From positions 1-33,876 of the forward strand of contig JAIRUW010000034.1 in the NCBI GenBank assembly GCA_031254195.1: DNA of 33,876 bases. The letters run 5' to 3'. Below are positions 6,833 through 14,018 of this stretch, piece after piece. The position numbers and the translations under genes were made by a program. The stretch's first letter is position 1. Each line of letters opens with the position of its first letter. Under the pieces are notes generated by a model, which did not search any database, was not told the DNA's origin, and worked only from the letters and a program-made list of their open reading frames with translations. Source of the DNA: Oscillospiraceae bacterium. GTDB lineage: Bacteria; Bacillota; Clostridia; Oscillospirales; UBA929.

Positions 6833-8074
6833 ATGAACCAACTCAAAGGGGCTTGCGTTATAGGCCAATCCGGCGGCCCTACGTCGGTCATCAACGCGTC
6901 GGCGCTGGGCGCCATAGAAGCCGCCCTCGACAGCGGCGGCATTACCCGCGTCTATGGCGCGGCCAACGGCATCAAGGGCATTTTGGACGACAGGCTCTAC
7001 ATCATGGACGAGGAAGACCGCGAGGAACTAAAACACCTGCGTTTCACCCCGTCCTCGGCGCTCGGTTCCTGCCGTTATAAGCTCAAAGACCCTGACACGG
7101 ACGATACGGACTATAAGCGCATCCTGGAGATATTTAAGAAGCACGACATACGCTACTTCTTCTATAACGGCGGGAACGACAGCATGGACACCTGCAACAA
7201 AATCAGCAAGTATATGATCAAAAACGGCTACGAATGCCGCGTCATGGGCATCCCCAAGACCATTGATAACGACCTCTTCGGTACCGACCACTGCCCCGGG
7301 TTTGGCAGCGCCGCCAAATATGTCGCCACTTCCTGCATGGAGTTATACCTCGACGCCCGCGTCTATGACACCGGGATGATCACCGTTATCGAGATCATGG
7401 GGCGCCACGCCGGCTGGCTGGCCGCCGCCGCCGCGCTGGCGGGGGATTGCGCCCCCGACCTGATCTATCTGCCCGAGGTTGATTTCAATATCGAGAAGTT
7501 CCTTGACGATGTGGAGGCTATATATAAAAAGAACGGCAAAGCCATCGTCGCCGTCAGCGAAGGCATCCACGACCACTCCGGCATGTTTATCAACGAATAC
7601 GCCGCCTCCGGGATTGAAGTCGCAAGGGACAGCTTCGGCCACGCGCAGCTGGGCGGGCTGGCTTCCTATCTCGCGGGGCTTTGCCGGCACAGGACCGGAG
7701 CCAAGGTGCGCGGCATTGAGTTTTCCCTGTTGCAGCGCTGCGCTTCGCATGTCGCTTCCAAGACCGACATCGACGAATCCTACGCTTCCGGGCGCGCCGC
7801 GGTGGAAAGCGCCGTCAACGGCGTGACCGACAAAATGGTCGGGTTCAAATGCACGCGCGGCGGAGGGTATACGTGCGAAATCGAGCTGCTGCCGCTGGAG
7901 ACCGTCGCCAACACCGAAAAGAAGGTGCCGCGCGAATGGATCAATGAAGCCGGCAACGGCATATTACAGCCCTATATCGACTACGCCCTGCCGCTGATCG
8001 AGGGGGAGACGGAGCAGAAAAAAGTCAACGGCTTGCCGAGGTTTGCGAAGCTGAAGAAGGTCCTTGCGCGATAG
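6833..8074 (+). CDS. pfp: 6-phosphofructokinase, probably pyrophosphate-dependent
   Basis: A 413-residue phosphofructokinase of the long PPi-type group. The N-terminal G-Q-S-G-G-P-T-S-V-I-N motif is at 11-21. Two diagnostic sites point to pyrophosphate as phosphoryl donor: G-G-N-D-S at 113-117 has Asp where ATP enzymes have Gly in G-G-D-G-S, and P-K-T-I-D-N-D at 141-147 has Lys where ATP enzymes have Gly. M-G-R-H-A-G-W (fructose-6-phosphate site) follows near 195. The PPi reaction is reversible, so the enzyme can serve glycolysis and gluconeogenesis. The start is the ATG at 6833 behind AAAGGAGAGG; an in-frame ATG at 6803 lies at the expected transcription start and lacks a ribosome site. Monocistronic, ended by a strong hairpin. 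PPi use is inferred from motifs. Confidence 0.92.
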   Translation: MNQLKGACVIGQSGGPTSVINASALGAIEAALDSGGITRVYGAANGIKGILDDRLYIMDEEDREELKHLRFTPSSALGSCRYKLKDPDTDDTDYKRILEIFKKHDIRYFFYNGGNDSMDTCNKISKYMIKNGYECRVMGIPKTIDNDLFGTDHCPGFGSAAKYVATSCMELYLDARVYDTGMITVIEIMGRHAGWLAAAAALAGDCAPDLIYLPEVDFNIEKFLDDVEAIYKKNGKAIVAVSEGIHDHSGMFINEYAASGIEVARDSFGHAQLGGLASYLAGLCRHRTGAKVRGIEFSLLQRCASHVASKTDIDESYASGRAAVESAVNGVTDKMVGFKCTRGGGYTCEIELLPLETVANTEKKVPREWINEAGNGILQPYIDYALPLIEGETEQKKVNGLPRFAKLKKVLAR

Positions 8075-8092
8075 GGACCGATGCTTATACAA

Positions 8093-8118
8093 AGGGAGCG
8101 CCCTCGCGGGCGCTCCCT
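8093..8118. terminator. Perfect 11-bp hairpin after pfp, possibly bidirectional
   Basis: AGGGAGCGCCC (8093-8103) pairs perfectly with GGGCGCTCCCT (8108-8118) around TCGC. It lies 18 bases after the pfp stop and between convergent genes. The T-run is weak on both strands (a short TTTG follows on the minus strand), so it may terminate both pfp and the transporter gene. Confidence 0.75.
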
Positions 8119-8160
8119 GTTCATGCCGTGATTATATGATTCGCGGTCAAATCGCCCGTT

Positions 8161-9036
8161 CTACGCGGGGTTTACTTTGGTTTTCCTGCGGTCTATCATA
8201 AGATTGACGCAAAGCCCGGCGGCGACGAAGACGCCCCCCATCAGAATACGGAGAGAAAATGCCTGCGCGATTATAGCGTCGATGATAACGCTTGCGAATA
8301 CCTGCCCTGTAAACAGCAGAAGCGACAAATATAGCGCAGGCACCTTCATAACGATATGGTTAGATACCAAAACGATACAGACCCCCAGCGCGCCGCCTAG
8401 GTAGATATGTAAGTCGGGGGAAAGGGCAAAATGCGAAAAGCCCGTTTCCTGCCTTCCCAGCAGAAGGTATAGTAAAACCGCGCCGCTCGTTCCGACCAGA
8501 TAGTTAAAGAAGGTGCTCACTCGGATGCTGGTGCGGCTGGCGAGCTTGGCGTTCAGCGTGCGGGAGATGACGATGTTTACCCCGCACAGGAAAGAGACCA
8601 GTACGGGCAGCAGTACGAAAGTGCTGACCATCGACACGATGCCGCCGGCGATAAGCAGCAGGCCGGCGGCCTTCCATTTCAAAAAGGGGTGCCTCGGCAT
8701 CCCCAGCAGGCCATACTGATCGACAACCAGCCCTGTGACGCTCTCCCCGAGCAAACCCAGCGCCAGCATAGCCGACACGCTGATACGGCCGAAGGCGAGG
8801 CTGTTGAATACGATGGTCGCCACGCCGATCGCGCCGCCCAGATAGAGATACCATGCCTGCCGTTTGGCAAAAGGCCATTCACGCTTGATCAGCGTAATGA
8901 CGGTGATAATAGCAAGCCCCGAGACATGGATCATCACGACGCCCGAATACATGCCGGTATGCCCCACAAGCCCGCCGTTGACCGCGACCATGACCGCGAT
9001 GAGAATCCCGGCCAGCAGTGAAAAGAAGTAATACAT
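8161..9036 (-). CDS. DMT-superfamily membrane protein, YdcZ (DUF606) type
   Basis: A 291-residue, very hydrophobic protein with about ten predicted membrane helices in two similar halves, starting M-Y-Y-F-F-S-L-L-A-G-I-L-I-A. The repeated G-x-x-x-A-x-x-x-x-N pattern (A-V-M-V-A-V-N-G-G-L early on) and the mid-protein G-L-L-G-E-S-V-T-G-L-V-V-D-Q-Y-G-L-L-G segment are typical of the YdcZ/DUF606 branch of drug/metabolite transporters, here in the duplicated long form. Substrate unknown; an exporter is likely from the superfamily. The ATG at 9036 has AGGA about 10 bases upstream. It is transcribed alone from the promoter at 9068-9095 and converges with pfp. Confidence 0.85.
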   Translation of the reverse strand: MYYFFSLLAGILIAVMVAVNGGLVGHTGMYSGVVMIHVSGLAIITVITLIKREWPFAKRQAWYLYLGGAIGVATIVFNSLAFGRISVSAMLALGLLGESVTGLVVDQYGLLGMPRHPFLKWKAAGLLLIAGGIVSMVSTFVLLPVLVSFLCGVNIVISRTLNAKLASRTSIRVSTFFNYLVGTSGAVLLYLLLGRQETGFSHFALSPDLHIYLGGALGVCIVLVSNHIVMKVPALYLSLLLFTGQVFASVIIDAIIAQAFSLRILMGGVFVAAGLCVNLMIDRRKTKVNPA

Positions 9037-9067
9037 CCTTAGTCTATCCTGTCGTTTTGGTTTGGTT

Positions 9068-9095
9068 ACTATAGGATACCATACTCCCCTGACAA
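9068..9095 (-). promoter_or_regulatory. Promoter of the DMT transporter gene
   Basis: Minus strand: TTGTCA (9095-9090), 16-base spacer, TATAGT (9073-9068), 32 bases before the ATG at 9036. Confidence 0.65.
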
Positions 9096-9443
9096 AGTAA
9101 ATGCGATATAGCTGTTGACAGCCTGCGGGAGCGGATGCTGAGCGGCGTCTGGAGCCCGCACGACAAGCTGCCGTCGGTGCGCGAGCTGGCGCAGACGGCG
9201 GCCATCAACCCCAACACCATCCAAAAGGCATACCGGGACTTGGAGGCCGAGGGGTTCATCTATACAGTCGCGGGGCGCGGCTGCTACGCGGCGGAAACGC
9301 CACCCGGCATCATCCAAAAGCGCCAAGAGGAGCTTATCGAGAAGATAAAGCCCCTGTTAAGGGAGCTGCGCGTTTCCGGTTTCAGCGCCGAGGAAGCGGG
9401 CCGACTGGTGAGCGAAGTGTTTGAAAGGACGGGAACGGTATGA
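9093..9443 (+). pseudogene. GntR-family (YtrA-like) regulator, 5' end missing
   Basis: The frame from 9093 to the stop at 9443 encodes most of a YtrA-type regulator: helix-turn-helix L-P-S-V-R-E-L-A-Q-T-A-A-I-N-P-N-T-I-Q-K, then Y-R-D-L-E-A-E-G-F-I-Y-T-V-A-G-R-G and a short helical C-terminus. The usual first 20-25 residues (D-P-x-x-x-x-P-I-Y-x-Q-I) are gone: homology begins about at D-S-L-R-E-R-M-L-S-G, just upstream of an internal ATG at 9135, and the frame is closed by a stop at 9090. No credible start or ribosome site was seen. A protein from 9135 would keep the HTH but lose the first helix of the winged domain. The next gene overlaps its stop (ATGA) but is also broken, so this is most likely a remnant. 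Confidence 0.72.
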
Positions 9444-9565
9444 TACAGACCCACGCGCTGACAAAGTCGTTCGAGGGCTTAATTTGCGTCTTTAGAGAAA
9501 AAGATATAGTGAAAATAAAATTTATAACATATATTTCATACTATAAGTTTTCACCAAGAGCATAG
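9440..9565 (+). pseudogene. ABC transporter ATPase fragment (first ~13 codons), truncated
   Basis: An ATG overlapping the GntR stop starts M-I-Q-T-H-A-L-T-K-S-F-E-G, the standard beginning of an ABC ATPase of the YtrB type that normally follows a ytrA-like regulator. After Gly, about position 9478, similarity stops abruptly: composition changes from G+C-rich to strongly A+T-rich and the frame runs through unrelated sequence to a TAG at 9563-9565. No Walker A, signature or Walker B motif follows. This marks a recombination junction at about 9478-9482. The downstream part of the ATPase gene is not in the window. Confidence 0.75.
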
Positions 9566-10074
9566 GCTTCTTTTAACTTATCTTCCCTAAGTTCTGCGTT
9601 TCTCCCCATACCACCTTGCGTAATTACCCCAATATTTTCCCAATTCAATAGTTTGCAAAGAGCTTCAAAATATTCGATAATCATGTCGCTTCCGGGACCG
9701 CCTGAAGTAGATAGCAACACACCTTTTTTTTCAACAATAGTTCCTGCATGATGCTTGCAATACAAACGGTCAATAAACGTTTTTATTTGCGCGGACACCG
9801 TCAAGAAATATAGTGGAGATGCCAGTACAATTATATCTGATTTTTCCACCAGCGCGTAAAGCCCCTGCATATCATCACTTTGAAAGCATTTGCCTTTACT
9901 TTTTTTACGGCAATAATTACATCCTATACATGGTTTAATATTTTTTCTTGAAAGGTAAATTGTTTCTACAAAATTATCATTTGATTGCGCTCCATCACAT
10001 AAAGCCTTTGCCAACAAGGCCGAATTTGAAAACTCTCTAGAACTCCCACATACCACCATGATATTTTTTCGCAT
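9541..10074 (-). CDS. NADPH-dependent FMN reductase / iron-sulfur flavoprotein
   Basis: A 177-residue flavodoxin-like protein. The FMN phosphate loop G-S-S-R-E-F-S-N-S-A-L-L is at 10-21, and the compact cluster motif C-I-G-C-N-Y-C with a fourth Cys (Cys49, 52, 55, 63; spacing C-x2-C-x2-C-x7-C) matches iron-sulfur flavoproteins of anaerobes. A-S-P-L-Y-F-L-T-V-S-A and S-T-S-G-G-P-G-S bind the flavin ring. Likely role: reduction of oxygen species, quinones or other acceptors with electrons from ferredoxin or NAD(P)H. The ATG at 10074 is chosen because GGAG lies 10 bases upstream; an ATG at 10083 has the ribosome site almost touching it. A TTGACA (10134-10129) with a weak -10 sits upstream. Base and codon use are far more A+T-rich than the neighbours, suggesting transfer. 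Confidence 0.88.
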   Translation of the reverse strand: MRKNIMVVCGSSREFSNSALLAKALCDGAQSNDNFVETIYLSRKNIKPCIGCNYCRKKSKGKCFQSDDMQGLYALVEKSDIIVLASPLYFLTVSAQIKTFIDRLYCKHHAGTIVEKKGVLLSTSGGPGSDMIIEYFEALCKLLNWENIGVITQGGMGRNAELREDKLKEAYALGENL

Positions 10075-10299
10075 GATTATCATTCTCCAACCATATAAAA
10101 TATACTATGCACCGTATCTATCTACACTTGTCAACGCAGAAAAGAACGATACCACGCATAATTTAGTATAGCATAAATGCCACTCGATTTCCAACGATTA
10201 TTTTTTCTTTTGAATAAGGTTCACAGAAAAATTACATCGTATTGGTGAAAAAGTCCTTGACTTACTATTCATGACGCAATCCACATCGTCCTCGTTTAG

Positions 10300-10530
10300 C
10301 GGTTATTTGGCAATACTGTACGCCAATATATCCTATGCAGACTACTCTATATCCGCTCTACCTCTGTCTATATCCGAAGGAGCGACGAGAACGCCATACA
10401 TTGGCTGATTGAAAACGGCTATATGACGCAGGAGATGGTAGCCTCTTACGACTTACAAGCGTCCCAGTTTTCGGATTCTTCCGGCAATCATGCCATCCCG
10501 GTGGACATACCTTTGCCGAGTGGGTGGTAG
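10300..10530 (+). pseudogene. Unrecognised reading-frame fragment, probably a gene relic
   Basis: The frame is open for 76 codons after a TAG at 10297 and ends at TAG 10528-10530. It has no ATG/GTG with a ribosome site at its beginning. The later part reads like real protein (R-R-S-D-E-N-A-I-H-W-L-I-E-N-G-Y, then Q-F-S-D-S-S-G-N-H-A-I-P-V-D-I-P-L-P-S-G-W). I do not recognise the family. It sits between the A+T-rich flavoprotein block and a palindromic repeat and may be the C-terminal remnant of a gene lost in the same rearrangement. Non-coding sequence with a chance open frame is an alternative. The stretch 10084-10299 holds only the putative flavoprotein promoter. Confidence 0.3.
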
Positions 10531-10544
10531 CCACGTGAGTGAAA

Positions 10545-10722
10545 TCCTCCGCCGCCTGTGGGCGGCACCTCCTTTCGCGAAAGGAGGTAAGCAGGTTCCG
10601 CTATCTTTCCTCGCTCCTTCCGCAGAAGGAGCTGGCCCCGCAGGGTCTGAGGATGTTCCTTTCGCGAAAGAGGGTGCCGCCCGCAGGCGGCGGGAGATTT
10701 TCCCCTATCACCTGCGGGCGGC
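10545..10722. repeat. Palindromic intergenic repeat, copy 1
   Basis: Contains the perfect 20-bp palindrome CCTCCTTTCGCGAAAGGAGG (about 10569-10588), a second TTTCGCGAAA core near 10660-10669, and a long inverted pair GCCGCCCGCAGG (10676-10687) / CCTGCGGGCGGC (10711-10722). The segment CCGCCCGCAGGCGG followed by GGGAGATTTTCC recurs almost exactly in copy 3 at 17836-17863. It ends 9 bases from the 3' end of the AraC-type gene and may form its 3' mRNA structure. It looks like a REP/MITE-type dispersed element. Confidence 0.8.
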
Positions 10723-10730
10723 TTGCCGTT

Positions 10731-12194
10731 TTATTGCGAGAGCTTTGTCAAGTGGGTGGCCAGCCCTTTGAACTCCCCAGCCAATAGGCGTATAGGGCCG
10801 CCCCGTTGAGACAGCTTGTCTGCTCCGGCCAAGAGCCCGTTATGGATCGCCAACAGCTTTTCCGCGGCGGTTTGATAGTCCGTTTTGCCGGCGGCTTTGT
10901 GCGCGAACCGGATAAACTCGTCAATCGCGGCGCTAGCGGTATCCAAAGCGGCTTTTTCACCGTCATTAAGCAGCCCTCCTAACTTCTCGGCTTCGCCCCT
11001 GAGATAGAACAGATACAGATTGCATTGGAACGCGACGTCGGTCAGTATCTTATCGGCGGTTCTGGTCACGGCGGGGGTGTTTTCGGGCTTGATCAATGTC
11101 GCGTAAAATTCCATTGTATCCCGCATACTCTCCTTGAATGCCGACAGCCTTTCAAACAGCTTTTTATCCTCCGGGTTGCGGAACAGGTCGAGGCCCGCGG
11201 TGAACTCAATGATTGTGAGCCGGAAAAGCAAGTCCTCAAGGAAGTCCGCGCTGATCTGCTCCAATGGCGTGGACGTGAGAGCCTCCACGACATGCTGTAT
11301 CTCGGCCTGTATGTAGGGAACCCCCGCGACGGCCCCGGCGGCGGTTTCCCCGATTTGGACGGTCTCCTCTATTTTCGCGGCGGCGGTCTTCTTCATCCCC
11401 CCGACAACTAAAGCCGCCAACTCATTGAAAAACTCGGTGATTTTCATTGCTTTCATCGCGGACATATAGGCCAGATCGCCGTATCGCTGCAACAGGGGCT
11501 GCTGCCGCTCGATGTCTTCCGGCTGTCCCCGCGCGACCGTCATTTTGGCGCTGAACGAGATAAGGTTTGACTCAAACGCGATGCCGTCAATCACCTCGAT
11601 GATCTTGAACATGCCGCTGATCTCGTCGGGGCGTTCCGCGATGGATGTGACACGCGCCAGCTCGCTTTTGATCCTGCCGGCCAGCGCATCGGTCGCGTCC
11701 GCCAAATAATTCCACAGCTCTCTGTATTGGGGAATGCTGTTTTTCCGGGAATACTCCGCCGTTTCTTTGGCTTTTGCCACAAACTCGTTGAGTTCCCGGA
11801 TGATTTCGTCGGTGGTCTTGGAAAAACTCATGTTCAGCCGCTCCTTTACTGTTTTTTTGGCTATGGCGGCAAGGCCGTATTTGCGGTATTCCGTGGGCGT
11901 CACGCCCATGTACGCCTTGAAGCTGCGCGTAAACCCCTCGTGGGAATCGTAGCCGTATTTCAGCGCGATGTCTAAAACCGCCGCGTCGGTGTCAAGAAGC
12001 GCCCCGCCGGCCAGGGTGAGCTTCCGTTTCGTCACATACTCCATCACGCTCTCGCCCACAATCTCGCGGAACAGCCGCTGATAGTGGAAGCGGGAGAAGT
12101 AGACGCTGCCTGCGATGTTTTCAACGGTCAATTTTTCCGTAATACGGGCTTCGATGTATTCCAGCGAACGGAATACCGGGGTTTCGCCACTCAT
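10731..12194 (-). CDS. AraC-type DNA-binding domain fused to a degenerate chemoreceptor-like helical domain
   Basis: A 487-residue protein. Residues 8-106 are an AraC/XylS DNA-binding domain with two helix-turn-helix units (I-A-G-S-V-Y-F-S-R-F-H-Y-Q-R-L-F-R, and L-D-I-A-L-K-Y-G-Y-D-S-H-E-G-F-T-R-S-F-K, ending G-V-T-P-T-E-Y-R). From about 120 on it is almost entirely helical. Residues 197-223 contain I-I-E-V-I-D-G-I-A-F-E-S-N-L-I-S-F-S-A, strikingly like the hairpin tip of chemoreceptors ([16 protein letters not shown]), followed by Y-G-D-L-A-Y-M-S-A-M-K-A-M-K where receptors have V-R-N-L-A-x-K-S. A second, weaker copy (T-D-V-A-F-Q-C-N-L-Y-L-F) lies near 385-396. Unlike most AraC proteins the DNA-binding domain is N-terminal. 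No membrane segment. AGGAGGTGA precedes the ATG and a TATACT -10 lies at 12221-12216. Target unknown. Confidence 0.82.
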   Translation of the reverse strand: MSGETPVFRSLEYIEARITEKLTVENIAGSVYFSRFHYQRLFREIVGESVMEYVTKRKLTLAGGALLDTDAAVLDIALKYGYDSHEGFTRSFKAYMGVTPTEYRKYGLAAIAKKTVKERLNMSFSKTTDEIIRELNEFVAKAKETAEYSRKNSIPQYRELWNYLADATDALAGRIKSELARVTSIAERPDEISGMFKIIEVIDGIAFESNLISFSAKMTVARGQPEDIERQQPLLQRYGDLAYMSAMKAMKITEFFNELAALVVGGMKKTAAAKIEETVQIGETAAGAVAGVPYIQAEIQHVVEALTSTPLEQISADFLEDLLFRLTIIEFTAGLDLFRNPEDKKLFERLSAFKESMRDTMEFYATLIKPENTPAVTRTADKILTDVAFQCNLYLFYLRGEAEKLGGLLNDGEKAALDTASAAIDEFIRFAHKAAGKTDYQTAAEKLLAIHNGLLAGADKLSQRGGPIRLLAGEFKGLATHLTKLSQ

Positions 12195-12263
12195 CTGGCC
12201 TCACCTCCTGAATCCAGTATAGCGCGTTTGGAGCGGCTTTTCTTGATACATCGTGCTATAAGC

Positions 12264-12291
12264 AAAAGCCTGCGCAAACCCGCGCAGGCTT
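12264..12291 (-). terminator. Intrinsic terminator of the spoIIA operon
   Basis: Ten perfect pairs (AAGCCTGCGC 12266-12275 with GCGCAGGCTT 12282-12291) around a 6-base loop; on the minus strand the stem is followed by TTTT. It lies 16 bases after the sigF stop, so the operon ends with sigF and the AraC-type gene is separate. Confidence 0.88.
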
Positions 12292-12307
12292 ATTATACAG
12301 TATACTC

Positions 12308-13012
12308 CTACTCCTCCGCAAATCCCCGCAGCATCCGCAGCGCCCGCCGCTCGATCCGCGACACCTGCACCTGCGATACGCCCAGCACCCGCGCCGTACG
12401 CTCCTGCGTGAAATTGCGGTAATACCGCATGACGATGACGCTCTGTTCCCGCTCCGGCAGTTTCTTCACCGCGTCGCGGATGAAGACTTCGTTGAGCACC
12501 CTATCCTCATGCCCCTCCACACCGACCGATCCCTCGACCGTCAAGCCGTCCTCGCCGCTTTCGCGCTGTAGCGACTCCACCGGTTCCCCCGCCCTGTCTG
12601 CTTCGGCGATCTCCTCCACCGACAGGCCGCAAACCTCCGAAATCTCGCTCAAAACCGGCTCACGCCCCAGCTGCTGCGTCAGTTTTTCCCGCGCCGTCTT
12701 GACGGAAGCCGCCCGTTCTTTCACCGTCCTGCTGACCTTGACCGCGCCGTCGTCGCGCAGAAAGCGGCGTATCTCGCCCGCGATCTTAGGCACGGCATAG
12801 GTGGAGAACTGCGTCCCGTAGTTCATGTCAAAGCCCTTGACCGCCTTCAAAAACCCCACGCAGCCCAGCTGGTAGAGGTCGTCCGGCTCCGCGCCGCGCC
12901 CGAAATAGCGCCGCGCCACCGACCAGATCAGCCCGCTGTTTTCCACCACCACGCGCTCCAAAGCGGCCCCGTCCCCCGATTTTGCCGCCTCTAAAAGGGA
13001 AAGCGTTTCCAC
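12308..13012 (-). CDS. sigF: RNA polymerase sigma-F factor (forespore)
   Basis: A 234-residue sigma-70 family factor, the first forespore-specific sigma, held inactive by SpoIIAB until septation. Region 2 is intact (D-L-Y-Q-L-G-C-V-G-F-L-K-A-V-K-G-F-D, then F-S-T-Y-A-V-P-K-I-A-G-E-I-R-R-F-L-R-D-D), region 3 follows, and region 4 has L-P-E-R-E-Q-S-V-I-V-M-R-Y-Y and the HTH A-R-V-L-G-V-S-Q-V-Q-V-S-R-I-E. The start is GTG at 13012, sharing one base with the spoIIAB stop (TAGTG), with GAGG about 11 bases before it, so translation is probably coupled. Gene order spoIIAA-spoIIAB-sigF identifies it as sigma-F and not sigma-G or sigma-B. Confidence 0.97.
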   Translation of the reverse strand: METLSLLEAAKSGDGAALERVVVENSGLIWSVARRYFGRGAEPDDLYQLGCVGFLKAVKGFDMNYGTQFSTYAVPKIAGEIRRFLRDDGAVKVSRTVKERAASVKTAREKLTQQLGREPVLSEISEVCGLSVEEIAEADRAGEPVESLQRESGEDGLTVEGSVGVEGHEDRVLNEVFIRDAVKKLPEREQSVIVMRYYRNFTQERTARVLGVSQVQVSRIERRALRMLRGFAEE

Positions 13013-13449
13013 TATCGCAGCAGCCTCGGCATCACCCGCTTGCGCATGGCGACCGTCGTGCCCCGCCCCGGCGCCGAGCGTACCCGCAGGGTATCCATAA
13101 AGCTCTCCATGATGGTAAAGCCCATCCCCGACCGCTCCTCGCCGCCGGTGGTATAGAGCGGCGAGCGCGCCTGACCGATGTCCTCAATCCCGACGCCTTT
13201 GTCGCGGACGGTGACTTCCAGAATGCCGCCCTCCAAAATCCGCGCGCGCAGGAGCACCTGCCCCAGCTTGTCCGGGTAGGCGTGGACGACGGCGTTGGTC
13301 ACCGCTTCGCTCACCGAGGTTTTGATGTCGCCCAGCTCCTCCAGGGTGGGGTCGAGCTGCGCCGCGAACTGGCTGACCGCTGAACGCGCCAGCGCCTCGT
13401 TTGCCGAGCGGGAGAGAAATTCCAGCTTCATTTCGTTGATTATGTTCAT
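13012..13449 (-). CDS. spoIIAB: Anti-sigma-F factor / serine kinase SpoIIAB
   Basis: A 145-residue GHKL-type ATPase that binds and inhibits sigma-F and phosphorylates SpoIIAA. The ATP-binding boxes are visible: N box S-E-A-V-T-N-A-V-V-H-A-Y, G1 V-R-D-K-G-V-G-I-E-D-I and G2 R-S-G-M-G-F-T-I-M-E. The partner-switch logic is known from Bacillus subtilis: ATP-bound SpoIIAB holds sigma-F until unphosphorylated SpoIIAA displaces it. The ATG at 13449 follows AGAGGTG. It starts 12 bases after spoIIAA and abuts sigF. Confidence 0.97.
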   Translation of the reverse strand: MNIINEMKLEFLSRSANEALARSAVSQFAAQLDPTLEELGDIKTSVSEAVTNAVVHAYPDKLGQVLLRARILEGGILEVTVRDKGVGIEDIGQARSPLYTTGGEERSGMGFTIMESFMDTLRVRSAPGRGTTVAMRKRVMPRLLR

Positions 13450-13461
13450 ATGTACACCTCT

Positions 13462-13782
13462 TTATTTCTGCACGACTGCCCCGATCGGCACGATCCTGTC
13501 CACCCCCGCCATGGTCAGCAGCTTTGCCGCGTGGTTGGGGGCGCGGGCGACCACCAGCTCGCCGCCGTAGGATTTCAGGCGGCGGTATGTGCCCAGCACC
13601 ACCGCGATACCGGAGCTGTCCATGAACGTCAGTCCCGACATGTCGAGCACGCAATGCAGCGGCATATGCTCGTCCAGCGCGGCGGAGACCTCCACCAGCG
13701 CCTGATGGGCCGCGTGGTGGTCCAGCTCGCCCGATAAGTACAAAAAGAGCCTGTTCCCGCGCAATTCCCAGTTGACCCGCAT
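13462..13782 (-). CDS. spoIIAA: Anti-anti-sigma factor SpoIIAA
   Basis: A 106-residue STAS-domain protein. Unphosphorylated it releases sigma-F from SpoIIAB; SpoIIAB phosphorylates it on a serine and the phosphatase SpoIIE (not in this window) reverses this. The phosphorylation loop D-M-S-G-L-T-F-M-D-S-S-G-I is at residues 47-59, with the target Ser in the 56-57 pair, and the STAS strands around it are normal. The ATG at 13782 is preceded by AAGGAGGGAG. It is the first gene of the operon; a dacF-type gene sometimes found upstream is absent and a divergent small-peptide locus lies there instead. Confidence 0.96.
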   Translation of the reverse strand: MRVNWELRGNRLFLYLSGELDHHAAHQALVEVSAALDEHMPLHCVLDMSGLTFMDSSGIAVVLGTYRRLKSYGGELVVARAPNHAAKLLTMAGVDRIVPIGAVVQK

Positions 13783-13817
13783 GAACGCTCCCTCCTTAGT
13801 TTGTCCGTCTTTGGGCC

Positions 13818-13859
13818 ATTATAAACCCATTTCGGCGCGGGGTTTGTCGGGTTTTGACA
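13818..13859 (-). promoter_or_regulatory. Candidate spoIIA operon promoter with Spo0A-box-like sites
   Basis: Minus strand -10 TATAAT at 13823-13818, with a poor -35 (CAAACC, 17-base spacing). Two sequences resembling the 0A box TTTGTCGAAA flank the -35: TTTGTCG on the plus strand at 13843-13849 and TGTCAAAA on the minus strand at 13859-13852. A further TTTGTCCG lies at about 13799-13806. I saw no good sigma-H promoter. A poor -35 overlapped by activator boxes would suit Spo0A activation, but the matches are partial. Confidence 0.45.
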
Positions 13860-13906
13860 GGCAGACGGCATAATTTTACCCCCCGTCTCCGGGGGGTTTG
13901 CCGCGC

Positions 13907-13935
13907 TTGACACGGTTCCATGCGTATGTTACAAT
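13907..13935 (+). promoter_or_regulatory. Strong sigma-A promoter of the small-peptide gene
   Basis: TTGACA (13907-13912), exactly 17-base spacer, TACAAT (13930-13935), with an extended -10 TG at 13927-13928. Expected start about 13942. The hairpin ACCCCCC/GGGGGGT at 13878-13897 just upstream separates it from the divergent spoIIA promoter. Confidence 0.88.
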
Positions 13936-14018
13936 CAATCCCGGCACACTGAGGGGTGTGCGGGCGGCCCGCCGGCCCTTACCTTCGAGCGATCGTAGGA
14001 AGGGAGGTGGTAAACTGA

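Noticed and set aside
9115..9120. TTGACA inside the start of the GntR remnant
   Set aside because: No -10 hexamer at 16-18 bases downstream; probably part of the coding sequence V-D-S.
10490..10771. 93-codon plus-strand open frame
   Set aside because: It runs through the palindromic repeat and into the end of the AraC-type gene; its sequence is a translation of inverted repeats.
13878..13897. ACCCCCC/GGGGGGT hairpin as a terminator
   Set aside because: Only a short TTT on the plus strand, with no gene upstream to terminate, and TAAAATT on the minus strand. Probably just separates two divergent promoters.
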